DNA of 64,000 nucleotides. It comes from Riptortus pedestris. Taxonomy: Eukaryota; Arthropoda; Insecta; Hemiptera; Alydidae. Made by a program: the position numbers and the translations under genes. The DNA lies in NCBI GenBank assembly GCA_019009955.1, contig CM032229.1, forward strand, positions 82,097,001 to 82,161,000, in the 5' to 3' direction. The notes under the pieces were generated by a model. That model ran no database searches. It worked only from the letters and a program-made list of their open reading frames with translations, and had not been told where the DNA came from. Shown piece after piece: positions 32,961-45,398 of the stretch. Position 1 is the stretch's first letter, and each line of letters starts with the position of its first letter.

Positions 32961-34115
32961 GCACGATTTTATTCAGATTTTTAGAGATTTTCAAGTCATT
33001 CAAATTTTTTGTCTAATTTTATAAAATTTTAGATTTATTACAAATTTTTAAATATCATTCAGATTTTAGAGCATTTCATTCATCATTTGGATGGTATTTT
33101 TGGTCGTGATCATTTGGAGGGTATTTTTGGTCGTGATCATTTGGAATGTATTTTTGGTCGTGATCATTTGGAGGTTATTTTTGGTCGTGAACATTTGGAG
33201 GTTATTTTTAGTTGTGATTATTTGGAGGGTATTTTTGGTCGTGATCATTTGGATGGTATCTTTGGTCTTGAGCATTTTGAGGGCATTTTTGGTCGTGATC
33301 ATTTGGAATGTATTTTTGGTCGTGATCATTTGGAGGGTATTTTTGGTCGTGATCATTTGGATGGTATTTTTGGTCTTTAGCATTTGGATGGTATTATTGG
33401 TTGTGAGGATTTGGATGGTATTTTTGGTCGTGGTCATTTGGAGGGTATTTTTGGTCGTTAGCATTTGGATGGTATTTTTGGTAGTGATCATTTGGAGGGT
33501 ATTTTTTGTCGTGATCATTTGGAGGGTATTTTTGGTCGTGATCATTTGGATGGTATTTTTGGTCTTGAGCATTTGTAGGGTATTTTTGGTCGTGATCATT
33601 TGGAGGGTATTTTTGGTCGTGATCATTTGGATGGTATTTTTGGTCGTTAGCATTTGGATGGTATTTTTGGTAGTGATCATTTGGAGGGTATTTTTTGTCG
33701 TTGGCATTTGGATGGTATTTTTGGTAGTGATCATTTGGAGGGTATTTTTGGTCGTGATCATTTGGAGGGTATTTTTGGTTGTGAGCATAAGGAGGGTATT
33801 TTTGGTCTTGAGCATTTGGAGGGTATTTTTGGTCGTTAGCATTTTTGTAGGATTTAGGGTATTTCTGATCGTTAGCATTTTTGAATGATTAAGATAAATA
33901 GATCATAAAATTTTAGTTATTTTTATATATTTTCGTAGATTTTTATATATATATTTTAAAAAAACTATGGAAAAAATCAATGTTTTTATGGATTTTAGAG
34001 ATCATTTGAAAATTAGTAAAATTATCGCGTTATTATTTTTTGGGGGATTTAGGTTATTTTGAAAAGTGGTCCAGAAACCCCCTTTTTCTACTACTAAGAT
34101 AGCTATAAAATCAGA
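32961..34115 (+). repeat. 27-bp-minisatellite element, copy C (no ORFs)
   Basis: Left flank 32961-33080 and right flank 33850-34115 match copies A and B. Between them lies the expanded array. The ORFs of the element are absent. Confidence 0.85.
33083..33850 (+). repeat. 27-bp minisatellite, about 28 units
   Basis: The unit CATTTGGAGGGTATTTTTGG then TCGTGAT varies at a few fixed positions (GGA(G/T)GG, GTCGT(G/T)A, CTTGAGC). Because 27 is a multiple of three and the unit has few stops, very long frames stay open on both strands (nine-residue periods such as HLEGIFGRD and TTKNTLQMI). Similar frames over the short arrays of copies A and B are not maintained, so these are not taken as genes. Confidence 0.95.
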
Positions 34116-34374
34116 AAACTGTTGAGAAATGTTACCTCAAAAATAGCTGAAATTCTGGGGGATATGAAGAAAAAATAAGAGATAGAGACGAGGATTATGA
34201 ACTCTATCCTGACTTATCGGTACACCGTCCCAGGAACAGGACAAGTCAAGTAATAATACATAGGGCCCATATATCCTACTCTTTTGAGATGCCCTGAAGA
34301 AGCTAGAATATGCCGAGAACTATATCAATACAAGAATGATGTAAAAAACAAGGCAAAAGTATGAATAAAACTGC

Positions 34375-34550
34375 CTGGGTGCGGCACTGTAATGTTGCCG
34401 AACACAATTTTGGATTTGGCAAGATGAGTCTATTGCAAAAGGACCCAAGCCTAGTAAGACGAAAATTCTGGAAGCAATGCACATTTCCAAAGACCAGGAG
34501 AATGTGGTCAATTTTAAAAGTGACACAAGGAATTTAAATACCTATTATGC
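34375..34550 (+). pseudogene. Penelope-like element, GIY-YIG endonuclease C-terminal fragment
   Basis: Reads KTAWVRHCNVAEHNFGFGKM then SLLQKDP, and after a one-base shift KILEAMHISKDQENVVNFKS followed by DTRNLNTYY. The order H...H-x-F-x-F, a hydrophobic-Lys-Asp segment, then (K/R)-x-x-LE-(A/S)-M-x-I-x-K...N...DT resembles the tail of Penelope-like retroelements. No YIG or RT part is visible. Short and moderately certain. Confidence 0.45.
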
Positions 34551-35004
34551 TGGTGTTAGAAAAATTAAAATAATTCTGGCAAATAAAGGTTAAGATATTT
34601 TAGGGGGGAGATGTACTTATTATTCTGAAGTGATTTAAATTTTTTAGCTTTGATAATTTTATATAACTATTAACCTTTTAATTTTTAAGTTTATGGATTT
34701 ATAATTGCCTAATACAGTCTAGGATTGTATGATTGTTATATATGTATGAGCAAAGTTAATAATGGCACAGCACTAAATGAGGGTTATAGAACCTACCTGT
34801 TAATAGATTAGATATTATCAGATTATTAGATATTGACAAATTACCTCTTGGGAAGGCTAAATTAAATTAAGGTGATTTTTATTATGTGGAGTCATTAGTG
34901 AGTATAAAAGTGACTGAGAATAATAATTTTATAAGGTTTGTTAGAACTCGTATCTATCTAAGAGAATTATGATTTGCCTTAATGGATCTGAGATAAAAAT
35001 AAAT
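34551..35004. other. AT-rich spacer
   Basis: Nothing recognised. Confidence 0.4.
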
Positions 35005-36312
35005 AAAGTCCGTCACGCAGGGGCTGCGTAAACTAATCAGATTTCCCTCTTGAAGTTTAATAAAAGATAAATCTACATACTGGTAACACAACACCACCTT
35101 GAATATTATGTAAATAAATACAAACGGTAATAAGAAATCTTTCTCCTCCAGGCGGGAAGCGTATGAAATGTAAACAAACAGGCCTGCCAACCCGACTCTC
35201 ACCGAAAAGAAAAACAATTACTGAAGTATATCTGAATATAACATAATTTGATTGAAAACTATTTACTATATCTAGTACTGTACTTTATAATGAAAACTTA
35301 AGAGAGGGGCATATCTGCCACCAGAGCATATTTGCATGTATTTCGTGTAATAATGGTCTCTTGAAAACAATATTTGGTATTTAAGGTTCGAATAATGTGG
35401 TTTATTACCTAACCGAGTATTGTTAGTTTAACATGAGTTGAAGCCGTATGCTGAAGGCTGAAAACTATAAATATCTCGGTTAATATTCATGATACAGAAA
35501 ATATGTATAAAACAATAGTTTTCTGTAATCGTTGAATAATGGTAACATTACTAAACTGAAATGAGTGAAGAAAGTGAAACATTTTACAATAGAGTGAAGA
35601 AAGTAATCACTTTCTTCACAAGTGAAGAAAGTGAATTGCCTTCTTAATTAGTAATAAGTATAAATTAAAATATAATTTGAAGTTGGAAATTAAATGCTTT
35701 TAAATGTTTCTTAACATTGTAAGAATTTATTTTAACAAAATAAATTGAAATGTGAATGAATTATTGGTGGAAATAATCAATATATTTTAAAATTTAAATA
35801 TAATAATAATTACCTTCCTTGTTTATAACCTGCACTTGTTTATAACTGCACTACTTCACAATCATCACTAGTTGATTTATAACTATGCTTATAACCTTTC
35901 ACAACCATGCTTATAACCTACCAACAACATACCATAATCTTTACAACATCCTAATTTTGTTCATATTCTGGTTAGATCTGATCATGTATTACACGATTAC
36001 AGAAAAAAATTAATATTACACTCGTGATGAAAGTAGAATATACAACTCTCGTGAAATTACCACACTCGCTTTGCTCGTGTGGGTAAACATTTCACTCGAG
36101 TTGTAAAATGATCTACTTTCGTCACTTGTATAATAAATAACTATTATATATCATTAAACTTGCAATAAATGGTACTATACAATTTTTCATTCCGACTTAT
36201 AGGAGATATTTCGAATTTCCAAAATTCCTTCCTCTAACCCCCCCCCTCCGATTGCAGCCATTAACGAACTCCATCATTCTTTTAACATGAAACGATAAAT
36301 ATAGAGTTTGGT
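35005..36312 (-). mobile_element. HINE, long form, split by foldback element, 5' end missing
   Basis: The 3' end at the left is AAAGTCCGTCACGCAGGGGC. The core runs to AACAATAG at about 35515, is interrupted, and resumes near 36145 (ATTAAACTTGCAATAAATGG, ATAGGAGATATTTCGAATTT) to GAGTTTGGTGACGAC at 36315. There is no microsatellite or 5' tip. The next HINE starts 28 bp further on in the same orientation. Confidence 0.8.
35519..36142. mobile_element. unclassified insertion with foldback ends
   Basis: Interrupts the HINE core. The left end has TTTTCTGTAATCGT, whose inverse lies at about 35992-36005, and the perfect hairpin GTGAAGAAAGT-AATC-ACTTTCTTCAC at 35594-35619. The right end, about 36014-36137, is a 120-bp imperfect palindrome centred on CGCTTTGC. 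The sequence (C)GAGTGAAATG...ACATTTTAC recurs on both ends inverted. No ORF. It could be a MITE or a composite of two related foldback elements. Confidence 0.6.
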
Positions 36313-36340
36313 GACGACACAGATGGATACAGGACAAATA

Positions 36341-36910
36341 AAGTCCATCACACTGCGTAAACTAAGCAGATTTCCCACGTGAAGTTATACAATAGAGAAA
36401 TCTCAATACGAATACCAAGCAGTTACGGAAACGGCCGAACTAGCTTTCGGCAGGAACGAATAGAAGCAACCATAGCTCATCCGTTACACTTAATATAAAT
36501 GCAAATATCTAGGTTAATATTCATGATAGAGAATAAATGTATACAACAATATATATAGTAAATTTAATTTTCAATAAGATTGATTCTATACAATTTTTCG
36601 ATCAAACGTATAGTAACAGCAGATATTTCGAAATCCCCCCCCCTCCCATTGGTCCGATTTCATCCGTTAAGAAACTTGATCTTTCTTTTTACATAAAACG
36701 ATTAAATAACGATAAATTATTGGTGACGATTAAACAAAAATTGCGACTAGTTAGTGCGGTAACAGACAAATATATATATATATACAGTTCTGAACGGACC
36801 TCATTTTCGTCATCTCCTAGGTAGGATCAATGGATATTTGAAGAAAAATTTCGAAAATTGCGTCATGAGTACGACCTCAATAGCTGATTTCCCCTTAGGG
36901 AATCTGCTGA
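36341..36910 (-). mobile_element. HINE, short form
   Basis: The left 3' end is AAGTCCATCACACTGCGTAA (hairpin damaged, CAGGGG lost), with AGCAGATTTCCC kept and (TA)n short at 36769-36784. The 5' end at the right is GATTTCCCCTTAGGGAATCT and GCTGAAAT. Confidence 0.82.
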
Positions 36911-37074
36911 AATGTTTACCCTGTATGGTTTTAGCATTGTTAATGCCCAGGAGGGCAAAACGTATGCGATTCCAAAATAAAGAGAAAAAATATAGCTGTT
37001 TGAGACTTAAAGATCCTTCCATTGGTCCTGAAATACTTTAATTGGTCTCTGTAAGGATTAGATGTAATTATATA

Positions 37075-37080
37075 TATATG

Positions 37081-37112
<32 letters not shown>

Positions 37113-37142
37113 AGTGTGTGTGCGCGCGCGCGTGCGTGCGTT
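37075..37142. repeat. (GT)n/(GC)n microsatellite
   Basis: GT run with GTGCGCGCGCGCGTGCGTGC at the end. Confidence 0.9.
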
Positions 37143-37655
37143 TATGTGTTTGTGAACAATGAAGGACGCTATTTAATTTGTAAATCACGAAAATACCTTT
37201 AGACTTCGTGTGAGAGTGTACGTGTGAGTGTTTGTGTATGGGTCTGTTGGCACATTTAAGCTATGCGAATGGTTCCAGCATAATCCGGAATTAAAGCACG
37301 ATGGATTAGGCTCAGTGTAGTTTACGGTAAATAGGATTAGGATCATACTGTTATCTAAATCTCTTTGATCTACATCTCTCACGAATTTCTGGTCTGACTT
37401 CTCCCATTCAGTTGATCTTACTTAATAGGCTTTCATAGCCTCACTATATTTATTTGAGTTGTACGTTTTACTAGTATAATACTGGCTTCCACACAGTCAC
37501 TATGCAACTTATCCTGTTTTAAGTTCGATTTTGTATGACTAAGAATATAACTGTTGGGCGTTAATGATAAGCCCCATATTTAAACCACTTACTTTATAAG
37601 CAATATTTTTTAATTTTAATTCTTCCACTTCTCATAACTTTACTTGAACTTGAAA

Positions 37656-38159
37656 AAAGTCCGTCACGCAGGGGCTAACACAACACCATCTTGAATATGG
37701 GGGAGGGGCATCAACAGAACGTATTTGCACATATCTCACAAAGTAAAAGGTTAGAAGGCAAGAACGGAGAAAGGTTAGGTTACACGAGTGCCGAACAGTT
37801 AGGGAAACGGCCGAACTAATCCGGAAACTTCCAACAATAGCCGCACACACACACTTAATAAAAATGCAAATATCTCGGTTAATATTCAAGAAAGAGAATA
37901 AATATATAACATTATTTGTAGTAAATTTAATTTCCAATATGATTGGTTTTATTCAATTTTTTGATCCGACGTACAGTAACGGAGATATTTCGAATTTTCA
38001 AAAATCCCCTTCTAAACCCCCCTCCCACTGGTCCGATTTCAGCCGTTAACGAACTTTATCTTTCCGTATGCCGTAATGCCGAGTTTGGTGACGATGACAC
38101 AAAAATTGCGACCGCTAGAGTATTAACAAACACATACACACACACACAAACACACACAC

Positions 38160-38245
<86 letters not shown>

Positions 38246-38365
38246 GAAAGGACCTCGTTTTCGTCATCTCCTGGGAAGGATTGATGGACATTTGAAGAAA
38301 ATTTTCGAAAATCGCGTCATGAGTGCGCCCTCAATAGCGGATTTCCCTAGGGAAATCTGCTAAAA
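37656..38365 (-). mobile_element. HINE, 3' subterminal region deleted
   Basis: AAAAGTCCGTCACGCAGGGG is followed directly by CTAACACAACACCATCTTGA, so the second hairpin arm and 3' subterminal repeat are deleted. The core and a compound (CA)n(TA)n microsatellite at 38135-38241 follow. The 5' tip at the right is GATTTCCCTAGGGAAATC then TGCTAAAA. Confidence 0.85.
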
Positions 38366-40469
38366 AGGAGCCTTGTAAGCAATAGTTTTGAAACCAAATG
38401 GACACCCAGGAGCCTAAACAATAAAATACCACTTATAAATATTGCAAACACCTTACATTAATTAATGTACTATAATGAAGCCACCCAAATGATAGTTATG
38501 AGGACAGAATAAAAAGTATGATGAAAAAGTATGACTAGGTAGTACAAGTTATGAATAAAACGTTTCTTTTATAACCACTTAGTGGCTCGTTATTTTTTGA
38601 TTTTATTAAAGTTATTTATATTTTCTTGAGACGTTTGTAAAAATCGTAATATTGAGATGTACTGTTTTATTTTCTTATCCACTGGTGGGCTCAGTAGGTT
38701 ACTAATTGGATCAATTTGAAAATGAATGCAACACATTTATTTGAAAGCAATCCCACTGTTATTATGTTTTAATTAGAACATAGGAGAACTAATTGTTTTA
38801 ACAGTTAATTGCCAACTCACTAAAAGCGAAATCATTGGTTCGCAGTGTTTGTATTGCAAATATGGAAACAATCGTGGGCTCAATATGATTATGAAAGCGC
38901 TTCGGAACAGCTTGCGAGGACTTATTTAAATCGGTCATATGACTGTCATGCCTGCTAAAATTTGAATAACAAATGGGAGCAAAGTCTAAGATTGAGTTTG
39001 GGGGTAGTCTTAGAGGGTTGGAACGGGAGTTACCATCCCCAGGGATGGGTTTCCTTGCTAATATTAATAAGGAGACTTCCTCAAGACAAATTTAACTCCG
39101 CTCACAGTTTTCCTCTGTACCTTATACTGCTTACACTTACTTCTTCGCAACTCCAATAAGTTAAATATTAATCTCGACCTACATTTAGAATTGTGAGATT
39201 GATCTATATAGGTTTCTCGAAGCAGGCTGGGTTTTATCAACGCAGTGAGTAACATTTAAAATGCATGACACAAAATATGCCATAGACTTACATTTATTTA
39301 TTCACGTAAGGTAATAAATTGTTGTATTTAACTAGACGATGATTTATTGGCATCTTGAAAATTTCTTGAGTACCTGTGAAAGCCAAATTTGTTTATTGAT
39401 TATATCAACACAAACCCATATAAACACTCGCGTTTAAAGGATCAGCTTACCACATAATGAAAACTTATATATATTTTGGAATAAATAATACTAAACTCAA
39501 CTTGTATTACAATTAAAATTCCAATACAGCAACACTAAATGAAATAAACTATAATTGACCATAGTACGTTTTAATCAAAGCTATATAAACCTCAAAAAAT
39601 AATAACTTAATATTTCACTAATATTGTTAATTCCAATGTCCTAACGCTAATTATATTTTTTGCCCTAACTTAAATTTAATTTTCTCTCAGATTTCGAATT
39701 TAAGAGTTTAAAATCACGGTCATTTATTGTTAATACTGTTGAAATGGGGGGGGGGGAATTGATCCAAATTGCCGAACAACTGAAATGACAATTAAATCGC
39801 TAATTGCGTAGGGACAAACTCCTCACGATTAAGCTCGAGCAGAATTATCTCATATTAACAACTTCCCAAGAGGATCAATTTATAATTTCAAAAATTTAGA
39901 GGAAGAGGTCACTTACAGTCCCTCAAATACCAGCTGCAGTGAAACAGTGTAGCCAGGAAATCGGTTTCTGAGGCTTTAGAAAGACGAATACACATTGATA
40001 CCATCTTACAGGGACGTGTTGGTACACTTCTTCTACCACCTGGTAATAAGATGAACAGGTATCAGTTGCCACTTGATCAGAAGTCGGAGGAAGGTACTTT
40101 GGCCAGTCAAATCAATGTTCCAGCTGTTTGGGTAAAATCAGGAAGCTTTGGACTAATGGACGTTTCTAGCAAAATAACTTTCCCATTGAATTTATACTGC
40201 CTGCCTAGGAACCATCGATATGATCACATCTTTTTCATTCATTTGATTCAAGCGCTTCCCTCTTCTTTATTTTTTTTTTTTTAAGAAAATGTTTATTTCT
40301 ATTGAATGTTGTCCGAATGCGTATTTTTGAGTTTGTGTGTGTATGTATGTGTGTGACGTTTACGTTTTTATTATCATACCAAACTGTCATAAACATCGTG
40401 TAGCAATAGCTCCAGCTCAGCAAGAATAAACGCTCAGTCTATTTCCCATGGCATTTACCACTTTTAATT
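38366..40469. other. AT-rich intergenic, no supported gene
   Basis: A G run lies at 39747-39757. A plus-strand frame at 40051-40284 has no recognisable motif. Nothing else. Confidence 0.4.
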
Positions 40470-40590
40470 TTTAGCAGATTTCCCTTAAGGGAAATCAGCT
40501 ATTGAGGTCGTACTCATGATGCGAGTTTCGAAAAATTTCTTCTAATGTCCATCGATCCTACCCAGGAGATGACGAAAATGAGGTCCGTTC

Positions 40591-40632
<42 letters not shown>

Positions 40633-41170
40633 CTGTTAACGCTCTAGCGGTCGCAATTTTTGTTTGATCTTTACCAAACTCGGAATTTAATCGTTTTATG
40701 TAAAAAGAAAGATCAAGTTCGTTAATGGCTGAAATCGGACCAGTGGGAGGGGAGGTTTAAAGGGGGGATTTTTAAAAATTCAAAATATCTCCGTTATTAT
40801 GCGTCGGATTGAAAAATTGTATAGAATAAATCTTATTGCAAATTAAATTTACTATAAATATTGTTCTATACATTAATTCCTATCTTGAATATTAACCGAG
40901 ATATTTGCATTTGTATTCTGCGTGTGGTCACCAGTTCATGTTCGGACTTTCCGCCGAGAGCTCTGGCAGGCGTTTCTATAACTATTCGTCCCTCGTGAAT
41001 AGGTTTAGAGGTTAGGTTAACTGTTTTTTGGGGCTAGAAACTACTGGGTTATTTTGTTTTAGGTTTAGAGGTTTCTTACTACTACAGTTGTTATTAGGCA
41101 GATTTCTCTATTGTAAAACTTCTCGTGGGAAATCTGCTTAGTTTACGCAGCCCCTGCGTGACGGACTTTT
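40470..41170 (+). mobile_element. HINE, short form, full length
   Basis: Clean copy: 5' palindrome at 40477-40496, (TA)n 40597-40627, core inverted repeats (AAATATCTCCGTTA; TTGTATAGAA...TTCTATACA; TAACCGAGATATTT), inner GCAGATTTC before the 3' subterminal repeat GGGAAATCTGCT, hairpin, and end GACGGACTTTT. Confidence 0.92.
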
Positions 41171-41660
41171 TTTGAATTTTAAAGCCAATTTCTTTACTTA
41201 ACAAACGTTAGAATAAATATAGTATATACAGATTTCAACTTTACCTAGTACCGACATTTAAACTCTTTGAATAAGTCCTATGACATTTGCTGCCCTCCTG
41301 GTTCTTACAGGGAGTGGGTTGTAAAAGATTTGACATTACCTTAATATGTCACCGTTTATAATTATGGAATGGAAAAGTTTTAAATGGCATGTTGTAAAAT
41401 ACTTTTATAAGTGATGATGTTTATCCTCCACATACTTCCTCCACCTCAAATATAGACGACAAAATTCGCGACTTGTGTACCGGCTCCTGTTCTACCCCCC
41501 CCCCCCCTCGTTCTCACTAACAAACAGTTCCAGGTCAACGATAATTCTTAAAGCAATTCGTAGTTTCATTGATAGAGGATATCCCATGCTATAGTTGTCA
41601 CGTAAATGGACACGCACACACATGGTTATCCAAAAAAATGCGGTTTCTTTATCCAGTAGC
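41171..41660. other. intergenic, nothing recognised
   Basis: C run at 41497-41508. No gene. Confidence 0.4.
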
Positions 41661-42432
41661 GTCAATGCAGGGACTGCGTAAACTAAGCAGATTTCCTGCG
41701 CGAAGTTTAACAACAGATAAATGTACATACCGGTAACACAACACCACCGTGAATATTAAGTGAATAAATACAAATGATAATAAGAAATCTCCCGACGGAA
41801 AGCTTCTGAAATGTAAACAAACAGCTCTACCAACTTCTTACCGGAAATAAAAACAATTACTGCAATATACCTGAATATAACGTATTAATTTGATTGGAAA
41901 CTATTTACTATATCTAGATCCGTAATTTATAATGAATCAGAATAATTTTTATCTCAATCAATCAAATTTAATTATTCCAAAATCTAAAGAGGGGGAGGGG
42001 GGTCACCAGAACATATTTGCATGAATCTCGTATAATAAATGTCTTTAAAAACAATATTCAGTATTTAAGCTTCGAATGATGTGGTTTATTACATAACCGA
42101 GTTTTGTTTATGTAACATCAGTAGAAGTCGGAGTTTGCTGAAAACTGAAAAATGCAAATACCTCGGTTAATATTCAAGATAGAGAATAAACGTACATAAC
42201 AATATTTATAGCGCATTCAATTTTCTATAAGATTGATCCTATACACCTTTTTGATCCGACTTATAGTAACGGAGATATTTCGAATTTTCAAAAATCCCCT
42301 CGTCTTAACCCCTCACCCTCCCACTTGTCCGATTTCAGCCGTTAACGAATTGGTCTGTCTTTTTACTTAAAATGTTCAAATATCGAATTTGGTAACGATC
42401 AAACAAAAATTGCAACCCCTAGAGCGTTAAAA

Positions 42433-42489
<57 letters not shown>

Positions 42490-42604
42490 CTTGTTTCATT
42501 TTCTTCATCTGGGTAGGATCGATGGACATATGAAGAAATGTTTCAAAATCGCGTCATGAGTACGACCTCAATAGCTGATTTCCCTTAAGGGAAATTGACT
42601 AAAA
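41661..42604 (-). mobile_element. HINE, long form
   Basis: The left 3' end is degenerate (GTCAATGCAGGGACTGCGTA), with AGCAGATTTCC kept. The long-form core has TGTAAACAAACAG and CCGGAAATAAAAACAATTAC. (TA)n is at 42435-42485. The 5' palindrome at the right, GATTTCCCTTAAGGGAAAT, is followed by TGACTAAAA. Confidence 0.85.
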
Positions 42605-44332
42605 GCGCAACAATTAACCTGACCCTAAATTGGGTTGTACCCTTGAGAGCTTCGGTGTTGGGTACGTCCATAAAGAGAAATTCTCTAGGATAATGTAATA
42701 ACATGATAGAAGGAGTCATGGATAGAGGAGGTGACGGTGGATAGGGCTTACATAAAAACAGGGCCGAAGATAAAGTGAAGAGTAAGGAGTGAAGAGCCCT
42801 TCTTGGCCCTGTACTTATCTGAGGATGCTCTTGGGACCCTCGAATAAACTACCTTTTAAAACTTATCGCCAATTTCTCTCCTTTCATCTAATTTATTAGG
42901 TGTCTCTAGGAAACCTCTCTCTATCCTAGCCAAATTCAATCAAATTACAGTCAAGAAAATGTCAAATGTCACAACAAGCATAATTCTTTTTCACAAGTAA
43001 ATCTTAATTTATTTGTATCAATGATTAATACTGAGTAACCCTGAGGATTTGCTTCCCAATAACTCCAAGATGATAGTTTTGTAAAAAATGATTACTTATT
43101 TCTTCAAATTAATATCTACAATTTTGTTCTTTATTATATATATTATATAAACACATGTTAAGTCCAAATGTAATGATTAGTATATCCTGATAAAAAATCA
43201 TAAAAATATAAAAATACAGAGAGCGCTTATACCACATCTTCACAGCGTTGCAGCTAATCAGCTGATCAACAAACCCCTTTGAGTAGAATGCTCTTTAAAG
43301 TTTTTGACAGTGCCTCACCTCTTGAAGGACTTTAGGATATAGTTTAAGTCTTTCAGGTAGTTTTAATGTCCTACTTGTACTCACTTAGTTTAATAAAAAA
43401 TTGCATGTTGATATATGAAAAGTTGTATATGTTATTTAGTTCTAAGAATGATAGATTTTATTGTTATATGTTATCGAGTTTACCCCATATCTAAAATATT
43501 TTAATAGAGATAGTAACTATTGTTTTTGTGTGTCAACATGGCACTGACAATGATGCACTGTATCGAAAGCGCTCTGCCGTTTTAATAAATTGTTATAGCG
43601 AAAGCGTAGCCGATTCTTTCGTCCAACCTAGATTAGAAGTCACTTCCACCTGCCAGAATACCAACTCAGAATAACAGATTTCATTGTCCAGAAAGGTAAT
43701 CTTATTTTTCACTTATAATTATTATTATTTAAGTCAATTAAGAAGCTTGGGTATTTTTTTATATGTGGAATAGATTTAAAATTTGTGTTTTAAGGAAATA
43801 TCTTCACGTTTTACCAATTCTTGTTGCTTGGGATTGAGAATTATGATAGAATTCCCTTTAACCCTTCATGGTTATATTACTCATGTAAAAGATCCTGATT
43901 GAAAACCAAATCATATATTTCTTTTTCTCAATTATCTCTTCAAACTATTATATTATAATTATTCCTATGATAGAAAGCTAATTTGAAAATTAAATGAAGA
44001 CAGATTTATATGACAAAAGAAGTAATCTTACTTATTTATTGCCTTACTTGAGAAAATGTGAAATGGTTTTTGTAAATAGCAGGCTTATTTATTTTTGACA
44101 AATTTTTAGGCCCCTTTTTAAATAATACACTACATCAACACGAGGGAGAGGATTTAAATGCTAATTGTAGACTAAAAAAAGGCAATGAATAAAAAATTAT
44201 CAAGGAGATAATGTAAGGTTTGCCTGCTCCTCTAATAATTTTACGACCAAGTCCGTAGGCAATCCTCTATCAGTTATCTCCACATATGTCCACATCTTTT
44301 TGAGTTTAAATGATTTATTATGTATGTATTGG
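42605..44332. other. AT-rich intergenic, no supported gene
   Basis: Nothing recognised. The segment at 43490-43690 is slightly more GC-rich, without coding signal. Confidence 0.4.
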
Positions 44333-44434
44333 ACATGTGAGTTAAGGCGTTGACTCCCACTTGACATACCTAGAGTCGTGAGTTTGATTCTCATCTGGGA
44401 AATAGGAATTTATTTTGTGACTAACTCATTAAAC
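44333..44434 (+). mobile_element. SINE fragment, head and B box
   Basis: GACATGTGAGTTAAGGCGTT (A-box region), ACCTAGAGTCGTGAGTTTGA and TTCTCATCTGGGAAATAGG (B-box region and body). It is cut at its 3' side by the adjoining HINE. Confidence 0.75.
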
Positions 44435-44435
44435 A

Positions 44436-45151
44436 AAAGTCCGTCATTCAGGGGTGTCTAAACTAATCAATTCTCTAATTCTCACGTGATGGTACAACAC
44501 ACTTGCGATCTCTCACATGAGGAGGAGGTGACTTACTTAAGGCTGAAAACACAATACCACTATTAACCCGCTTAATACATGAGTTCCATAGAAAAACAAT
44601 TGTAGATCAACAATAGTTTAACAGTTTGGTTCCATAACATTTTATTGTACAATCCCATTCATAATAGCTGAAATATTTTGAATTTTCGAATCCCCTCCCT
44701 ATATAGCCCTACTATTCCCTGTCCGATTTCTGTCAATAACAAATTTAATCTTTAGTGTTGACAGAAACACTTAAATATCGAGTATGGTATAGATTAAATA
44801 AGTATTTTCGAAACAAGAAGATAAAATCATAATTGATGACGCCATCTCACAACGAATTTTCATTTATCTCGCAAAATAAAGGCCCCATGAAAACAATACT
44901 TGGAATTTAAGCTTAGAATAAAGAGTTGCATATTATAAAAGCTTATTGTTATTAGGACATGAGTAGGAGAAGGGGTAATAACACCATTTATAGGCAATTA
45001 CATTTACAACACGATTAGTTCTATTCACTTTTTCGATCCAACGTATAATAACGGAGAAATTTCGAATTCTTGAAATTCTCTACCTCCCCGTTCCAATTTC
45101 AGCCGTTAGCGAACTTGATTCGTACTTTTACATAAAACGCTAGAGCGGCGA

Positions 45152-45227
<76 letters not shown>

Positions 45228-45318
45228 TTGAACGGCCTCATTTTCGTCATCTCCTGGGTAGGATTGGTGGACCTTTGAGGACATTTTTCGAAAATCGCGA
45301 CATGTGTATGATCTAAAA
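44436..45318 (-). mobile_element. HINE, diverged copy
   Basis: AAAGTCCGTCATTCAGGGGT at the left. The core is recognisable (CGATCCAACGTATAATAACG, GTTAGCGAACTTGATT). A compound (CA)n(TA)n microsatellite lies at 45154-45222, then GAACGGCCTCATTTTCGTCA. The 5' tip is lost near 45318. Confidence 0.75.
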
Positions 45319-45354
45319 AATTATTATTATTTTTTTAGTTTTTAATAATAAATA

Positions 45355-45398
<44 letters not shown>

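Noticed and set aside
33066..33888. 265-270 codon frames over the 27-bp array
   Set aside because: The period is a multiple of three, so frames stay open by chance. Short arrays elsewhere are closed and no flanking signal supports a gene.
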